The position numbers and the translations under genes were made by a program. Shown here in pieces: positions 12,055 through 22,829 of a DNA stretch of 64,000 bases. This stretch comes from Pisolithus tinctorius (taxonomy: Eukaryota > Basidiomycota > Agaricomycetes > Boletales > Pisolithaceae), in contig JANFAH010000003.1 of the NCBI GenBank assembly GCA_024663395.1, positions 1,488,001 to 1,552,000 on the forward strand, given 5' to 3'. How positions within the stretch are numbered: position 1 is the stretch's first letter; the number at the start of each line of letters is the position of its first letter. The notes beneath the pieces are model-generated. The model had not been told where the DNA came from, did not search any database, and worked only from the letters and a program-made list of their open reading frames with translations.

Positions 12055-12135
12055 CACATAGTGTAGTCACACTTAGTCACAACACATGGGCAGCCTGTGT
12101 GCCAAAACACCAACACTTATATAGACCCCGAGATG
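12055..12135 (+). repeat. Left TIR of the KDZ element
   Basis: Runs from CACATAGTGTAGTC to the first GGGCCC unit. It matches the reverse complement of the right end with scattered transitions; the longest perfect shared block is CCAACACTTATATAGACCC. Confidence 0.85.
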
Positions 12136-12412
12136 GGCCCGCCTATAATAGATTAGCCGCTACACATGGACAGGCCCGAGGGACTAAAGTGAGAGCAACA
12201 TATGTACGGGCCCATAAGTGCATTACCACAACATATGGGAGGGCCCATGGTGGGTAAGGATGCTGAAACATTTAGACGGGCCCGTGACCAATTAAGTATA
12301 CTGAGCTGCTGTAAGACATGGACGGGCCCGTCCTGGTAGGTTACACCCCTGTCTCAACATTAAGGCAGGCCCGCCTATCATAACATGGAGAGGGTCACAG
12401 CATAAGGACGGG
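12136..12412 (+). repeat. KDZ left array, outer segment
   Basis: Diverged units carrying GGACGGGCCC next to CACAACATATGG- or CATAAGG-type sequence. The array is interrupted by gypsy-2 at the 5-bp target ACGGG (12408-12412), which lies inside one unit, and continues at 20532. Confidence 0.85.
12408..12412. repeat. Left target-site duplication of gypsy-2 (ACGGG)
   Basis: ACGGG is present directly before the left LTR and directly after the right LTR (20532-20536). Five base pairs is the usual gypsy duplication length. Confidence 0.9.
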
Positions 12413-13126
12413 TGTCAAGTCCGGGCCTACTCCGACCAACTCCGACGCTATATAAGGTCTAGAGAGGGGTTCGGAAGCAAGTCCGACACACAGGGACAGA
12501 ACTCCGACTAGCGGAGTGTCGGCAGGAACGAAGTCCGCTGAGACAAAGGCGGAGCGGAGTGAGGGCATCGGGTTTAGCTCGTGCGCTACCCCCTTGCACG
12601 ATCTCAGCCCTCGTATTTCAGAGGAAGAGTATAGACAGAGAGTCGGAGATAACTCCGACAGACAGAAGACGGGATCAGAGGGAGTAGGAACTAAGTTGAT
12701 ATTCGTACTGAAGAACAGCGGAGTACAGTACATACTTTTATACTGCTACGGAGGTACAGTAATCGGAATCGGAACTGACATATGGAGACTCATAAGTTTT
12801 CAAGTAAAATTTCCTGGACGACGAATGAAGGGTAGACGGAGGACATACGAACGGGTAACACAGAACATCCAGAAAAGGAAGCAGTCCAGGTGCTGGACCA
12901 TGCAGTGAGCGCGCTGCGGAGTACCTGACTGCGAAGGTAGTCACATGACCCCTCAGAGGACGGACCGCTCGGTCCGGTAGGAGAGCGACACAAGTCCGAC
13001 AGCAGTCGGAGCGGAGATGGTTCGCAACCGACAGAAGTTGGGCAGAGTTGGTGCGGAGTGAGTGAATGACCGGCGGAGTGGAGCGCGGAGTGAGTAAGGG
13101 CTTAGTGTGAACGCACGGTTATGACA
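12413..13126 (-). repeat. gypsy-2 3' LTR (left copy)
   Basis: 714 bp, TGT...ACA ends, nearly identical to 19818-20531. On the minus strand it has TATAAAAG (about 12733-12740), a likely sense promoter. On the plus strand it has TATATAAG at 12449-12456, which points toward the antisense gene. Confidence 0.95.
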
Positions 13127-13140
13127 GTGCCCCCCCCTTA
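13127..13140 (-). other. gypsy-2 polypurine tract
   Basis: Minus-strand reading is TAAGGGGGGGGCAC immediately before the 3' LTR. This is the usual primer position for plus-strand cDNA synthesis. Confidence 0.75.
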
Positions 13141-13320
13141 GGGCCTGAACCCCTGAAGGCCGCATGTACGGAACGAGATCGACACGAGTTGATCATTTGA
13201 AATTACCTGATGCCTCGAGGATAATGGCTTTAGCCGCGGCGGAGCTCCGTCGGAGTTCGAAGTACCGCTTAAAAACACGTGTTAGGGCACTGAACCTTCG
13301 TATCCCATTCCCCCATCATC

Positions 13321-14553
13321 ATGTCCTCTCAGCGCCAGAACAAAACCCCCCAGCCCACCCCTGGTCACTCTCGTGACTACTCCCAGGTCGCCGACGACGA
13401 CCTAGTCGTCCTTACAGACGACTCGACGGACACCAAGCGCGAGAAGGCAGCGGAGAAGGCGCGTCGGCGAGAAGAGGCGGAGAAGAAGGAGCGAGAGCGC
13501 GAGGTGGAGCGCAAGGCCAAACGAGAGGAGGCCAAACGACGAAAGGTGGAGGAGGCGCGGCAGGAGGCGGAACGGAGACAGAGAGAGGAAGAGGAGGTGC
13601 AGCGGAAGAAGAAGGCGGAGGAAGAGGCCGAGAGGCAAAGGCAGAGAGCAGCGGCGGAAGAGGCAGAGAAGCAGAGGCAGAGGGCCCAGGCCAGAAGGGA
13701 TGAGGCCGCTCAAAGGTGAGTGACAGAACCCTACAAGTCAGGCGGAGCTGACTTGTGTTTTTACCTCAGGTTAAGCGGCGCGGTCTACGACATCAACACC
13801 GCCCAGAGGGTCCCTGGGACCTCCGTGGTGGTCACCGCGACCAGGCGGCCCCCCTGCACTCGCTGCGTAGCGAGTCTGACGGTGGGCCAGTGCGAGCCAG
13901 GACAAGGCAAGACCAGGGCCTGCGTGCCCTGTCACAACAAAAAGAAGACCTGCAGTTGGACACGGGAAGAGGCGGCGGCGGGACCCTCGCGGAAGAGGGC
14001 AGGGACAGGAAGCTCCCGAGGGGAGAAAAAGAAGAAGCCGTGAGGGAAGGGGAAGGCAAGAGCGACGGAGACGGAGGAGGCTGACGACAAGCGGGAGGCA
14101 GGCGGAGAAGACGATGAGCCAGCGACCCCGCTCGAGGGTCCCTCAGGCGCGGGAGTCCACACGCGGTGGGCGGAGTGGGAGCGGGAAAGACAGCTGCAAG
14201 CCATGGAGAGGCAGGCCGAAGTGCACGAGACCGCTGCGCTGGCCTTCGAGAGGATGGCAGAGGCAGCGGAGCGGATGGCGGAGGCTGCAGAGCGGACCGC
14301 TGACGAGTGGGCGCTGTACCACGCCTGGGCAGAGTGGGCGGAGATGAGGAGAAGGGAGGATGCGTGTGAGGCCAGAGTGGCCGAGTTCGAACGCGCAGGA
14401 GGAGGATGGAAGAGGCCTCAGTTGGAGGCGGCGGAAGACAAGAACGAAGAAGCGGATGAAGGTGCGGAGGGGGATAACGAGGAAGAAGTCGAAGGAGAGC
14501 AGGAAGGTGGTGAAGAACAGGAGGGTGGCGGAGAACAAGCGATGGAAGAGTAG
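13321..14553 (+). pseudogene. Antisense zinc-finger/coiled-coil gene inside gypsy-2, one in-frame stop
   Basis: Opposite in orientation to gag-pol. Exon 1 (13321-13715) encodes a short Ser/Pro/acidic head and a long Arg/Glu/Lys-rich coiled coil. A 54-bp intron (13716-13769, GTGAGT...CTCAG) joins in frame to exon 2. Exon 2 has a cysteine cluster: CTRC (about 13858), then C, then CVPC followed by C seven residues later (about 13930-13960), resembling half-sites of a fungal Zn2Cys6 finger. TGA at 14041-14043 (CGA fits) interrupts the frame, which then stays open to 14553 with a second helical, Glu-rich region. It is probably an element-encoded nucleic-acid-binding protein of unknown role; antisense extra ORFs of this kind are known in some LTR retrotransposons. 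Confidence 0.65.
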
Positions 14554-14753
14554 AGTAGTTTTGTTTTTCTTTTCTTTTTTTTTTTTTTTTTTGTCTTTAG
14601 TTTGTATATTTTTGTACTACTACGAAATAGACTTGTGACCTTTGTTCGCGACTCTGAGAAGTGAAATAGACAAGCGGAGAAAATGCTAAAGTACTTAAGG
14701 TAGTTTGGTGAGGGGCGGAGTTGGCCAGCAGAGGAAGGTTATGTGGGTGGAGT
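14554..14753. other. Spacer between antisense gene and pol, T-rich tract
   Basis: Contains a long T tract (about 14573-14592) just after the antisense stop codon, which could serve its 3' end. No gene is seen. Confidence 0.4.
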
Positions 14754-17700
14754 TTATGGCGGAGGTTGGTACGGGCCAGGTTTGTGTGGATAGCGTTCAT
14801 GGAAAGCAGACACTATGTCGGAAGCGTGATCTAGCTCAGTTGCAAGCAACCAAGAGGTTTCTTCGTCGGTGTTCTCATAACCAGCCCAGCGGACTAGATA
14901 CAAGAGTTGACAGTGGCGGCGATGGCGGTCCACCTTAGAGTCGAGTATCTCTGATACCTCGTACTCAAGGTCACCATCAACATCCACTGGCGGAGGCGGA
15001 GGTTGTTGTCGGTTTGGGAAAGGGTTAGCCGCTGCGGCTTCCAGTTGTGAGACATGGAAGACCGGATGTACCGAGCGCATAGAGTCAGGGAGCTTGAGGG
15101 TGACAGAATGTGTACCTGGCCTGGCCAAGATGGTGAACGGACCTAAGTACTTTTCGGAGAGTTTTTCCGAAGGACGAGTTGAGCGGAAGTACTTGGCTTT
15201 GACGTAGGCCTGTTCTCCGACCTTGAACTCAGGCGGAGGTATGCGTTTAGCATCTGCTGGACCCTGGTAGCGCTGTTGAGCGGCGGACATTTCGGAGTGG
15301 AGGAAGTCATGAAGGGCGGAGAGCTCAGCGACATAGTCATGAGCCCTTGGGGAAGTGAAGTCTTGGTCAGGGACCACAGACAGGTTTGGATGGTATCCCT
15401 TGTTAGCGAAGAAGGGAGAAACTCCAGTCGTCGCACTTGGTGCGTTGTTGAAGGCGAACTCTGCTAGAGGTAACAGCTCAGCCCAGTTGTCTTGTTGGTA
15501 GTTACAGTAAACACGAAGGTACTGTTCGAGGGTCTGGTTCGTTCGCTTGGTCTGGCCATCACCTTCTGGGTGGTAACCTGAAGTGAAGTGAAGACGCATA
15601 TCAAGGGCCTTTCCTAGAGAGCGGAAGAAGTGCGAGACAAACTCAGGACCTCTGTCGGAGGTGACATTAGCTGGTACTCCGTGCTTGGAGAAGACATGGG
15701 TTAGGAAGAGCTTAGCGAGTTCGGCAGAGGTGACGGAGTCGTGGGTGGGGATGAACACCGCTTGCTTTGAGAGGCGGTCCACTACCACGAGTATGGCGGA
15801 GTAGCCATCGGAGTTGGGGAGGTGTTCGATGAAGTCCATGGAGATGGAGTTCCAAGGTCTCTCTGGGACGGGGAGTTGCTTCAGTAGACCATAAGGGCGG
15901 TGACGCAGAGTTTTGCTCCGTCCACAGGCGGTGCAAGACCTGACGTATTCCTTTACATCGGAGCGGAGGTTGGGCCACACGTAGTCCCTGCGGACGAGTT
16001 CTAAGGTGCGGTTCTGCCCGAAATGGCCTGCTAGAGGATGATCATGCTTGAACCGAAGCACTCGGAGGCGGAGGTCATCAATGTCAGGGACAAAGATACG
16101 ACCGTCAAGGCAGAGTAGACCGTCGGAGTCCAAGGACCACCGAGGCTTAGTCGGAGTTGGAAGATGGCTGGCAGAGACAGGGTCGGATGGTAGGGCGGAG
16201 ATGATGTCGGAGTGCAAGCACTCATCATCGAAGACCATGGCGGTGCGGAGCACAGGTGCCATGAGGGTAGTGGTACGGAGGGACGACGCGAGTTGCTCCT
16301 GTGTAAACATAGGGCGGAGATTGTGAGGATTTACCTGCGCGTAGTCCCTATCCCCCCCTTTTGGGTAGACGTCCCAACGTCGTGTAAGTGCGTCAGGTTT
16401 GGCTCCCAAGCGGCCAGGTCGGAAGCGGATGGAAAGATTGAACTGGGAAAGGTACTCCGACCAGCGGGCCTGTCGACGAGTGAGAACCTTGGAGGTAGAA
16501 AAGTACTCAAGGTTTTTGTGGTCTGTCACCATGTCGACGGGTAAGGCGGAGCCTTCTAAGTAATGCCGCCAATGGCGGAAGGCCTCGAAGATGGCCAACA
16601 GCTCCTTGTCGTGGGTATCATAATTGAGTTCTGGCGTGGTCATGGTGTGGGAGTAGAAAGCGACTGGGCGGAGTTCACCGTCGGAGCAGGTGATCGACAA
16701 AATGCCAGCAATGGCATAGTCGGAGGCATCGGTTTCCACTGTAAGCGGAGCGTCAGGGACCCAGTGAGTGAGAATAGGAGTGGAGCTGAAGGCATCCTTC
16801 AGGCGGAGGAAGGCGGAGCGGCACTCCTCGGAAAAGTTCCAAGGAGCACCCTTTCGCGTGAGGCGAGTGAGCGGAACGACGATGTCGGAGTAGTTATTAA
16901 TGAATCGTCTATAGAAATTTGCGAAACCAAGGAAAGACTGGATGTCTCGCACCTTCCGCGGCTCAGGCCAGTCGCGGACTGCCTGAACCTTCTCAGCGGA
17001 CATGGTGAGACCAGAGGGAGAAAGAACATAACCGAGGTACTCGACGGAGTCGGAGTGAAACTCGCACTTCTCTGGCTTGGCATAAAGACCATGCTTTCGA
17101 AGGCGGCGGAGTACCTCTTTTACGTGTTCGCGATGTGACTCCATGTCCTGCGAATAGATTAAGATGTCATCGAGGTATACCACGACGCAGACATCGAGCA
17201 CGTCTGCAAAGATGCTATTAACAAACCGCTGGAAGGCCGCAGGCGCATTAGTCAGACCGAATGGCATTACCCGCCACTCGTAAGAACCATAACGAGTGCG
17301 GAAAGCCGTTTTCCATTCATCTCCGTCTGCGATGTGGACCAGATGATAGGCATGGCGGAGGTCGATCTTGGTATAGACTTTAGCGTGGCTTGGAGAGTCG
17401 AGTAGGTCGGAGATGAGCGGCAGCGGATAGCGGTCTTTTTTTGTGATTTTATTGAGTCCTCGATAATCAACGCAGAGGCAGAGTGAGCCATCCTTCTTCT
17501 TCACGAAGAGGACAGGGGCACCGTGAGCGGAGGTGGACTGCTTGATGAAACCGTAGCCAAGATGCTCGTCAATGAAGGTGCGGAGAGCCTCAAGCTCTGG
17601 CAGAGAAAGAGAGTAGATTGTACCGATGGGCAGAGAAGCTCCTTCCTCGAGGTCGATCTTGAGATCAAACGAGCGGTGTGGCAGAAGTTCAGTGGCCTTG

Positions 17701-18472
17701 TCTTTACTGAAGACATCGGCAAACTCGTGATACTCAGAAGGAACCGAGGAGAGGTCAGGAGGCGGAGATGAAGCAGAGGACGCATGAAGCTTCACATCAT
17801 CAGCGGAGAGCTGTAAGCGGAACTGTCTGGAGCCAGGGAGAGCACAGGCTCTGACATACGCAGCAGCATTGATGAGTGAGACGAGTGGAGCGGAGTGCAG
17901 CGAGTCGGTCGGAGTTGCAGACGGAGCTGCAGACGGAGCGGAGGGTGTCGGATCCGGAGCGGAAGTTGCAGCGGAAGGTGACGAAGGTGCCTGGGGTGTC
18001 GGCATTCCCTGTAACAATGGTTTGAACGATATACTGCCCAGTACCCAGTCAATCGACGGATTGAAGCGGGTGAGCCAGTTGTGTCCCAATACCAGCGAAC
18101 ATGAAGAATCCAACGGAGTAACATAAAATGAAACGGAATTGACATCGCCGGAAGGAAAGCGGAGGGAAAGATCTACTTCTTGGGAAATGACAGCATTTGT
18201 ACTACCATCAAACAAGCGGAGCGGAATTGGTGGAGAAACGGAGGAAACAGGAATAGCATATTTTTTAATTACAGACGGGTCTACGAAGCAATGAGAAGAA
18301 CCAGAATCGATCAACGCAGAAAAAGTATCGACAGAATAATCCGGAAGGGTTACAGACGGAAGTAAAGAGTTGGGACTAGAAAGAGCGGACGCGTTGAGTC
18401 GGATGTCCGGTGGCGCACAGTTGGGTTCAACGCTTCCTCCAGGCTGTGCGAGCTCCCTGGAGGAGCGGACTA
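14754..18472 (-). CDS. pol: gypsy-2 Pol (protease-RT-RNase H-integrase-chromodomain)
   Basis: Entered by a -1 shift from gag. The frame is open from the slippery site. It gives a short linker, retropepsin DSGSSH (about 18310), RT with YLDDILIY (about 17170), RNase H with ETDASD (about 16730), an integrase HHCC finger (H...H about 16030, C-x2-C about 15925), catalytic SMDF and SDRGPEF (about 15650), GDGQTKR with the third acidic region, and a chromodomain (about 14800-14960, YLVRWAGY). No internal stop is present, so with Gag this copy looks coding-competent. It copies genomic RNA to cDNA and integrates it. Confidence 0.93.
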
Positions 18473-19756
18473 ATTTTTTGACTCTGCCTTCTCCGCAGGC
18501 GGAGTAGGCGGAGTTTCAGCCGTAGCTGCACGGGCTTTGGCTGCGCGAGAGGTGGACTTGGGACAGTCCTTGGCGGAATGGCCAGCCTCGCCACAGAAGA
18601 GGCAGAGGTTATTCTTCATCCTGTGCTGGCGTTCAGCGGAGGTGAGTTTGCCATCTTTACCCAGAAGGTGGGCAATATCGGACTTAGACGCATCGGACTT
18701 GGGCGGATCTTTCTGTTTGCCCTTGCCCTTGGCGTCGGACTTTGGAGCGGAGGACGAGGAGGACGACGATTTAGTTTTATTGTCGGAATTGGAAGACTGC
18801 GACTTGTCGGAGGTGGACTTGGTGGTGCGCGAGATCTCTGCTTTGCGCTCCCAGTAGCGCGCATCGATGGTCTGAGCGAGTTCGCGGAGTTGTGCGAGGG
18901 TAGAAGGCTTGCCGACGCGAGCGATCTCGTCTTTGATGCGGTCTGGAAGTCTGCTATAGAAGCGGTGGCGGAGTGCACCGACACCGTAGTCCTTGACCTG
19001 TGAAGCCCAGCGATTGAACTCCACGACGTATTTAGTAATTCGAGACCCATCCTTCATGGTTAGGTTCTCGAGTTGTTGGATGGCATCCGCTATGGCATCA
19101 TGCGGACCGAAGTTAGTTGTGAGCTCTTGTAAGAACTCATGGTAGTCGTCCATCCAGAGCGGGCAGTCATAGTTGTCGGGGTTTAGCAAATCTGGCTCGA
19201 ACCAAGCCAGGGCCATACCCTTGAGATAGGATTGAGCGAAGGTAACTTTAGCTCTGTCGGAGCGGAATGTGCGAGGGCGGTCTTGGAAGTTCAACTCGCA
19301 TTGAACGAGGAACTCGCGGAGTTTTTTGGGGTCGGAGCCGTCGAAGGTGTCAGGCTCGCGGACCTTGGTTTTCGGAGCGGAGTCCCCAGCGCGCGAACTA
19401 GACCGCGCAAGTGCATGGACAGCTCTAGCAAGAGCTACGAGGGGATCCTCTGGCGGCTCAGCCGGGTCTTCGGGGACATCCCCGTCACCGCTGCCCCCGC
19501 CGTTGGGATCACCATCAGGATAGTCAGGGTCGGGAGCGGGTCCATCATCTTGGTTACGAGGAGACGGAGTATGGAAAGTTGTTGGGTGGAGGTCGGAGCG
19601 ACCAGCTTGCGAAGCGCTTTCACCCTCAGCGCGAGAGCGGCGTCGAGCGGAGAATGACTGGAATTGTTCAACGACGGAAGGGAGTCGGCGCGGATTAGCT
19701 AGCGCTACAGCGAGGTTCTCAGCGACCTCTCTCTGGGATTGAGCTCGAGTTCTCAT
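18470..19756 (-). CDS. gag: gypsy-2 Gag
   Basis: 428 residues. An N-terminal polar region is followed by a capsid-like helical region (WFEPDLL..., about residues 140-280), a Ser/Lys-rich linker and a CCHC zinc knuckle, CLFCGEAGHSAKDC (about 18560-18600), before the stop. It forms the virus-like particle and packages RNA. Start ATG at 19756, about 60 bp inside the 5' LTR. Its last codons carry the frameshift heptamer. Confidence 0.9.
   Translation of the reverse strand: MRTRAQSQREVAENLAVALANPRRLPSVVEQFQSFSARRRSRAEGESASQAGRSDLHPTTFHTPSPRNQDDGPAPDPDYPDGDPNGGGSGDGDVPEDPAEPPEDPLVALARAVHALARSSSRAGDSAPKTKVREPDTFDGSDPKKLREFLVQCELNFQDRPRTFRSDRAKVTFAQSYLKGMALAWFEPDLLNPDNYDCPLWMDDYHEFLQELTTNFGPHDAIADAIQQLENLTMKDGSRITKYVVEFNRWASQVKDYGVGALRHRFYSRLPDRIKDEIARVGKPSTLAQLRELAQTIDARYWERKAEISRTTKSTSDKSQSSNSDNKTKSSSSSSSAPKSDAKGKGKQKDPPKSDASKSDIAHLLGKDGKLTSAERQHRMKNNLCLFCGEAGHSAKDCPKSTSRAAKARAATAETPPTPPAEKAESKN
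18473..18479 (-). promoter_or_regulatory. -1 ribosomal frameshift heptamer A AAA AAT
   Basis: On the minus strand gag ends TCA AAA AAT TAG. A AAA AAT fits the X XXY YYZ rule in the zero frame and lies directly before the gag stop. Slipping back one base enters the open pol frame (AAA AAA TTA GTC). Confidence 0.75.
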
Positions 19757-19817
19757 AATGGTGTAAGTTTTTCGGAGGACAGAAAATGAGATCGTACAAG
19801 TGCGAGTACGAATATAC

Positions 19818-20531
19818 TGTCAAGTCCGGGCCTACTCCGACCAACTCCGACGCTATATAAGGTCTAGAGAGGGGTTCGGAAGCAAGTCCGACACACAGGG
19901 ACAGAACTCCGACTAGCGGAGTGTCGGCAGGAACGAAGTCCACCGAGACAAAGGCAGAGCGGAGTGAGGGCATCGGGTTTAGCTCGTGTGCTACCCCCTT
20001 GCACGATCTCAGCCCTCGTATTTCAGAGGAAGAGTATAGACAGAGAGTCGGAGATAACTCCGACAGACAGAAGACGGGATCAGAGGGAGTAGGAACTAAG
20101 TTGATATTCGTACTGAAGAACAGCAGAGTACAGTACATACTTTTATACTGCTACGGAGGTACAGTAATCGGAATCGGAACTGACATATGGAGACTCATAA
20201 GTTTTCAAGTAAAATTTCCTGGACGACGAATGAAGGGTAGACGGAGGACATACGAACGGGTAACACAGAACATCCAGAAAAGGAAGCAGTCCAGGTGCTG
20301 GACCATGCAGTGAGCGCGCTGCGGAGTACCTGACTGCGAAGGTAGTCACATGACCCCTCAGAGGACGGACCGCTCGGTCCGGTAGGAGAGCGACACAAGT
20401 CCGACAGCAGTCGGAGCGGAGATGGTTCGCAACCGACAGAAGTTGGGCGGAGTTGGTGCGGAGTGAGTGAATGACCGGCGGAGTGGAGCGCGGAGTGAGT
20501 AAGGGCTTAGTGTGAACGCACGGTTATGACA
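19818..20531 (-). repeat. gypsy-2 5' LTR (right copy)
   Basis: 714 bp, TGTCAAGT...TTATGACA, nearly identical to 12413-13126. Minus-strand TATAAAAG at 20140-20147 is the likely promoter for gag-pol RNA. The flank 20532-20536 is the ACGGG duplication. Confidence 0.95.
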
Positions 20532-22410
20532 ACGGGCCCGTCTATGATTAGAATACAAAGTTGGCAACATATGGACGGGCCCAGGAGTAATATCATTTAT
20601 GGTGTCACAACATCTAGACAGGCCCGTTCATAATAAGCCGTACCTCTGTCACAACATAAAGACGGGCCCGTCAGTAATGTCGTTTCATAATGTCACAACA
20701 TATGGATGGGCCTGTCGACAGTAAGATGTACTGCTGTTGAAACATAAAGACAGGCCCGTCACAAGTATCTTTTAATAGAGTCACAACGTAAGGTCGGGCC
20801 TGTCAGTAGTATTATGCAACATATGGACGGGCCCGTCCACAGTAAGGTGTGCCTCTGACGAAACATAAAGACGGGCCCGTCAGTAATCTCATGTATAGCA
20901 TCACAACATATGGACGGGCCCATCAGTAGTATTATTTATATCGTCACAACTATGGGTGGGCCCGGCCCCAGTAAGATGTACCCTGTCAAAACATAAAGGC
21001 GGGCCCATCACTAATATCATTTAATAGAGTCACAGCATATGGATGGGCCCTTCAGTAGTATTATTTATATCGTCACAACATATGGGCGGGCCCCCGCCCC
21101 AGTAAGATGTACCCTGTCGAAACATAAAGGCGGGCCTGTCACTAATATCATTTAATAGAGTCACAACATATGGACGGGCCCTTCAATAGTATTATTTATA
21201 TCGTCACAACATATGGACGGGCCCTTCAGTAGTATTATTTATATTGTCACAGCATATGGACGGGCCTGTCCACAGTAAGATGTGCCTCTGACGAAACATA
21301 AAGACGGGCCCGTCAGTAATCTCATGTATAGCATCACAACATATGGACAGGCCCTTCAGTAGGATTATTTATATCGTCACAACATATGGGCGGGCCCGGC
21401 CCCAGTAAGATGTACCCTGTCGAAACATAAAGGCGGGCCCGTCACTAATATCATTTAATAGAGTCACAACATATGGACGGGCCCTGCAATAGTATTATTT
21501 ATATTGTCACAACATGTGGACGGGCCCTTCAGTAGTATTATTTATATTGTCACAGCATATGGACGGGCCCATCCATAGTAAGATGTACTTCGGACGAAAC
21601 ATAAAGATGGGCCCGTCAGTAATCTCATGTATAGCATCACAACATATGGACGGGCCCTTCAGTAGTATTATTTATATCGTCACAACATATGGGCAGGCCC
21701 GGCCCCAGTAAGATGTACCCTGTCGAAACATAAAGACGGGCCCGTCACTAGTATCATTTAATAGAGTCACAACATATGGACGGGCCCTTCAGTAATACTA
21801 TTTATATTGTCACAACATATGGACGGGCCCTTCAGTAGTATCATGTATATCGTCACAACAAATGGACGGGCCCGGCCCCAGTAAGATGTACCCTGTCGAA
21901 ACATAAAGACAGGCCCTTCAGTTGTATTATTTACATTGTCACAGCATATGGACGGGCCCGTCCACAGTAAGATGTACCTCTGACGAAACATAAAGACAGG
22001 CCTTCAGTAGTATCATGTATATCATCACAACAAATGGACGGGCCCATCTAGCCAGATGCACCCCTGTCAAAACATAAGGACAGGTCCGTGTATGGTATTC
22101 TTAGGCAGCAGAAAGGGAGATCCAAGCTATCTACATAAGGACGGCCCGTGTAAGGCATTCTCAGGCAGCAGAAAGGGAGATCAAAGGGATCTACATAAGG
22201 ACGGGCTCATCCATGGTATTCTCAGGCAGCAGATAAGAGAAAACAAAAACCGGTGTTACAACATAAGACGGGCCGATCCGTCCATCGCAGGATTACAAAC
22301 CCTTGGCACCGCATAAGGCAGGCCAATCCATCGTATCATAGATAGCTCACTGCAAATGGACGGGCCTATCCATATTGGGTTATCCCCCTGTCACAATATA
22401 AGACGGGCCC
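20532..22410 (+). repeat. KDZ left array, inner segment (43/44-bp alternating units)
   Basis: Two unit types alternate. One has TCACAACATATGGACGGGCCC, the other has TGTCGAAACATAAAGGCGGGCCC (the last base of each varies). Spacings measured in the middle are 43 and 44 bp. Blocks of several units recur as a higher-order repeat. The palindrome core is GACGGGCCCGTC. Units degrade after about 22040. Orientation is opposite to the right array. Confidence 0.93.
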
Positions 22411-22829
22411 AGGAAGACAAGAAATGAAGAAAGGGGAACCTCTCGCACTATGAAGTATCTGAATTTCCCACTATAAATTGTGTTTCATGTTGGACGATTT
22501 GTCTATTCAGTTGGAATCTCAGGCGCTGGTCTATGTAGCCGTGAGCCAGGACTCCGCCATTGGAGCAGACGGGAAACACACAAAACAAATGGCAATGCTA
22601 TTCAGAACAAAGCATAATAATTTTATCTGAGTCTCTGCTTCATATATGCATCCAGGATTATGGACTTGTACCAGTATTGCTGTCATGCCGTGGGAATCAT
22701 TCATAGGCGGGATAAAAAGTGCGACATCCGCGTATCTCATTGTCCGTCTTTCACTTCTGACTCTTCCTCTCTCCAATCACCATCACCACTCTCACCGTCG
22801 AATTACCTCATCATCTCTTCATCAGAAAC
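22411..22829. other. Upstream region of the Zn2Cys6 gene
   Basis: About 420 bp between the last array unit and the ATG at 22830. C/T-rich just before the start (CTCTCCAATCACC...), as in many fungal promoters. No coding signal. Confidence 0.5.

Larger units (their letters stand above)
12413..20531 (-). mobile_element. gypsy-2: complete Ty3/gypsy chromovirus, minus strand
   Basis: Two 714-bp LTRs (TGTCAAGT...TTATGACA) flank gag and pol on the minus strand, with a purine tract beside the 3' (left) LTR. A spliced antisense gene lies between pol and that LTR. The TSD is ACGGG. The LTRs differ at only a handful of positions that I could spot, all transitions, so the insertion is young relative to its surroundings. 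It sits in the left array of the KDZ element. Confidence 0.95.

Noticed and set aside
353..14043. Alternative genetic code with TGA as Arg or Trp
   Set aside because: TGA ends ordinary genes here (helicase copy 2, the histidine kinase), and in-frame TGA occurs only in mobile elements and the broken helicase.
16563..17138. Long plus-strand open frames opposite gypsy-2 pol and gag (also 17869-18126, 18578-19003, 19232-19657)
   Set aside because: They are the complement of strongly conserved pol and gag coding sequence and have no recognisable domain.
22056..22316. Small gene at the inner edge of the left array
   Set aside because: The frame runs through decayed array units with short repeats (GGCAGCAGAAAGGGAGATC) and has no protein-like composition.
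20532..22410. CRISPR-like array of regular repeats
   Set aside because: The spacers are themselves repeated, there are no cas genes, and the genome is clearly eukaryotic with spliceosomal introns.
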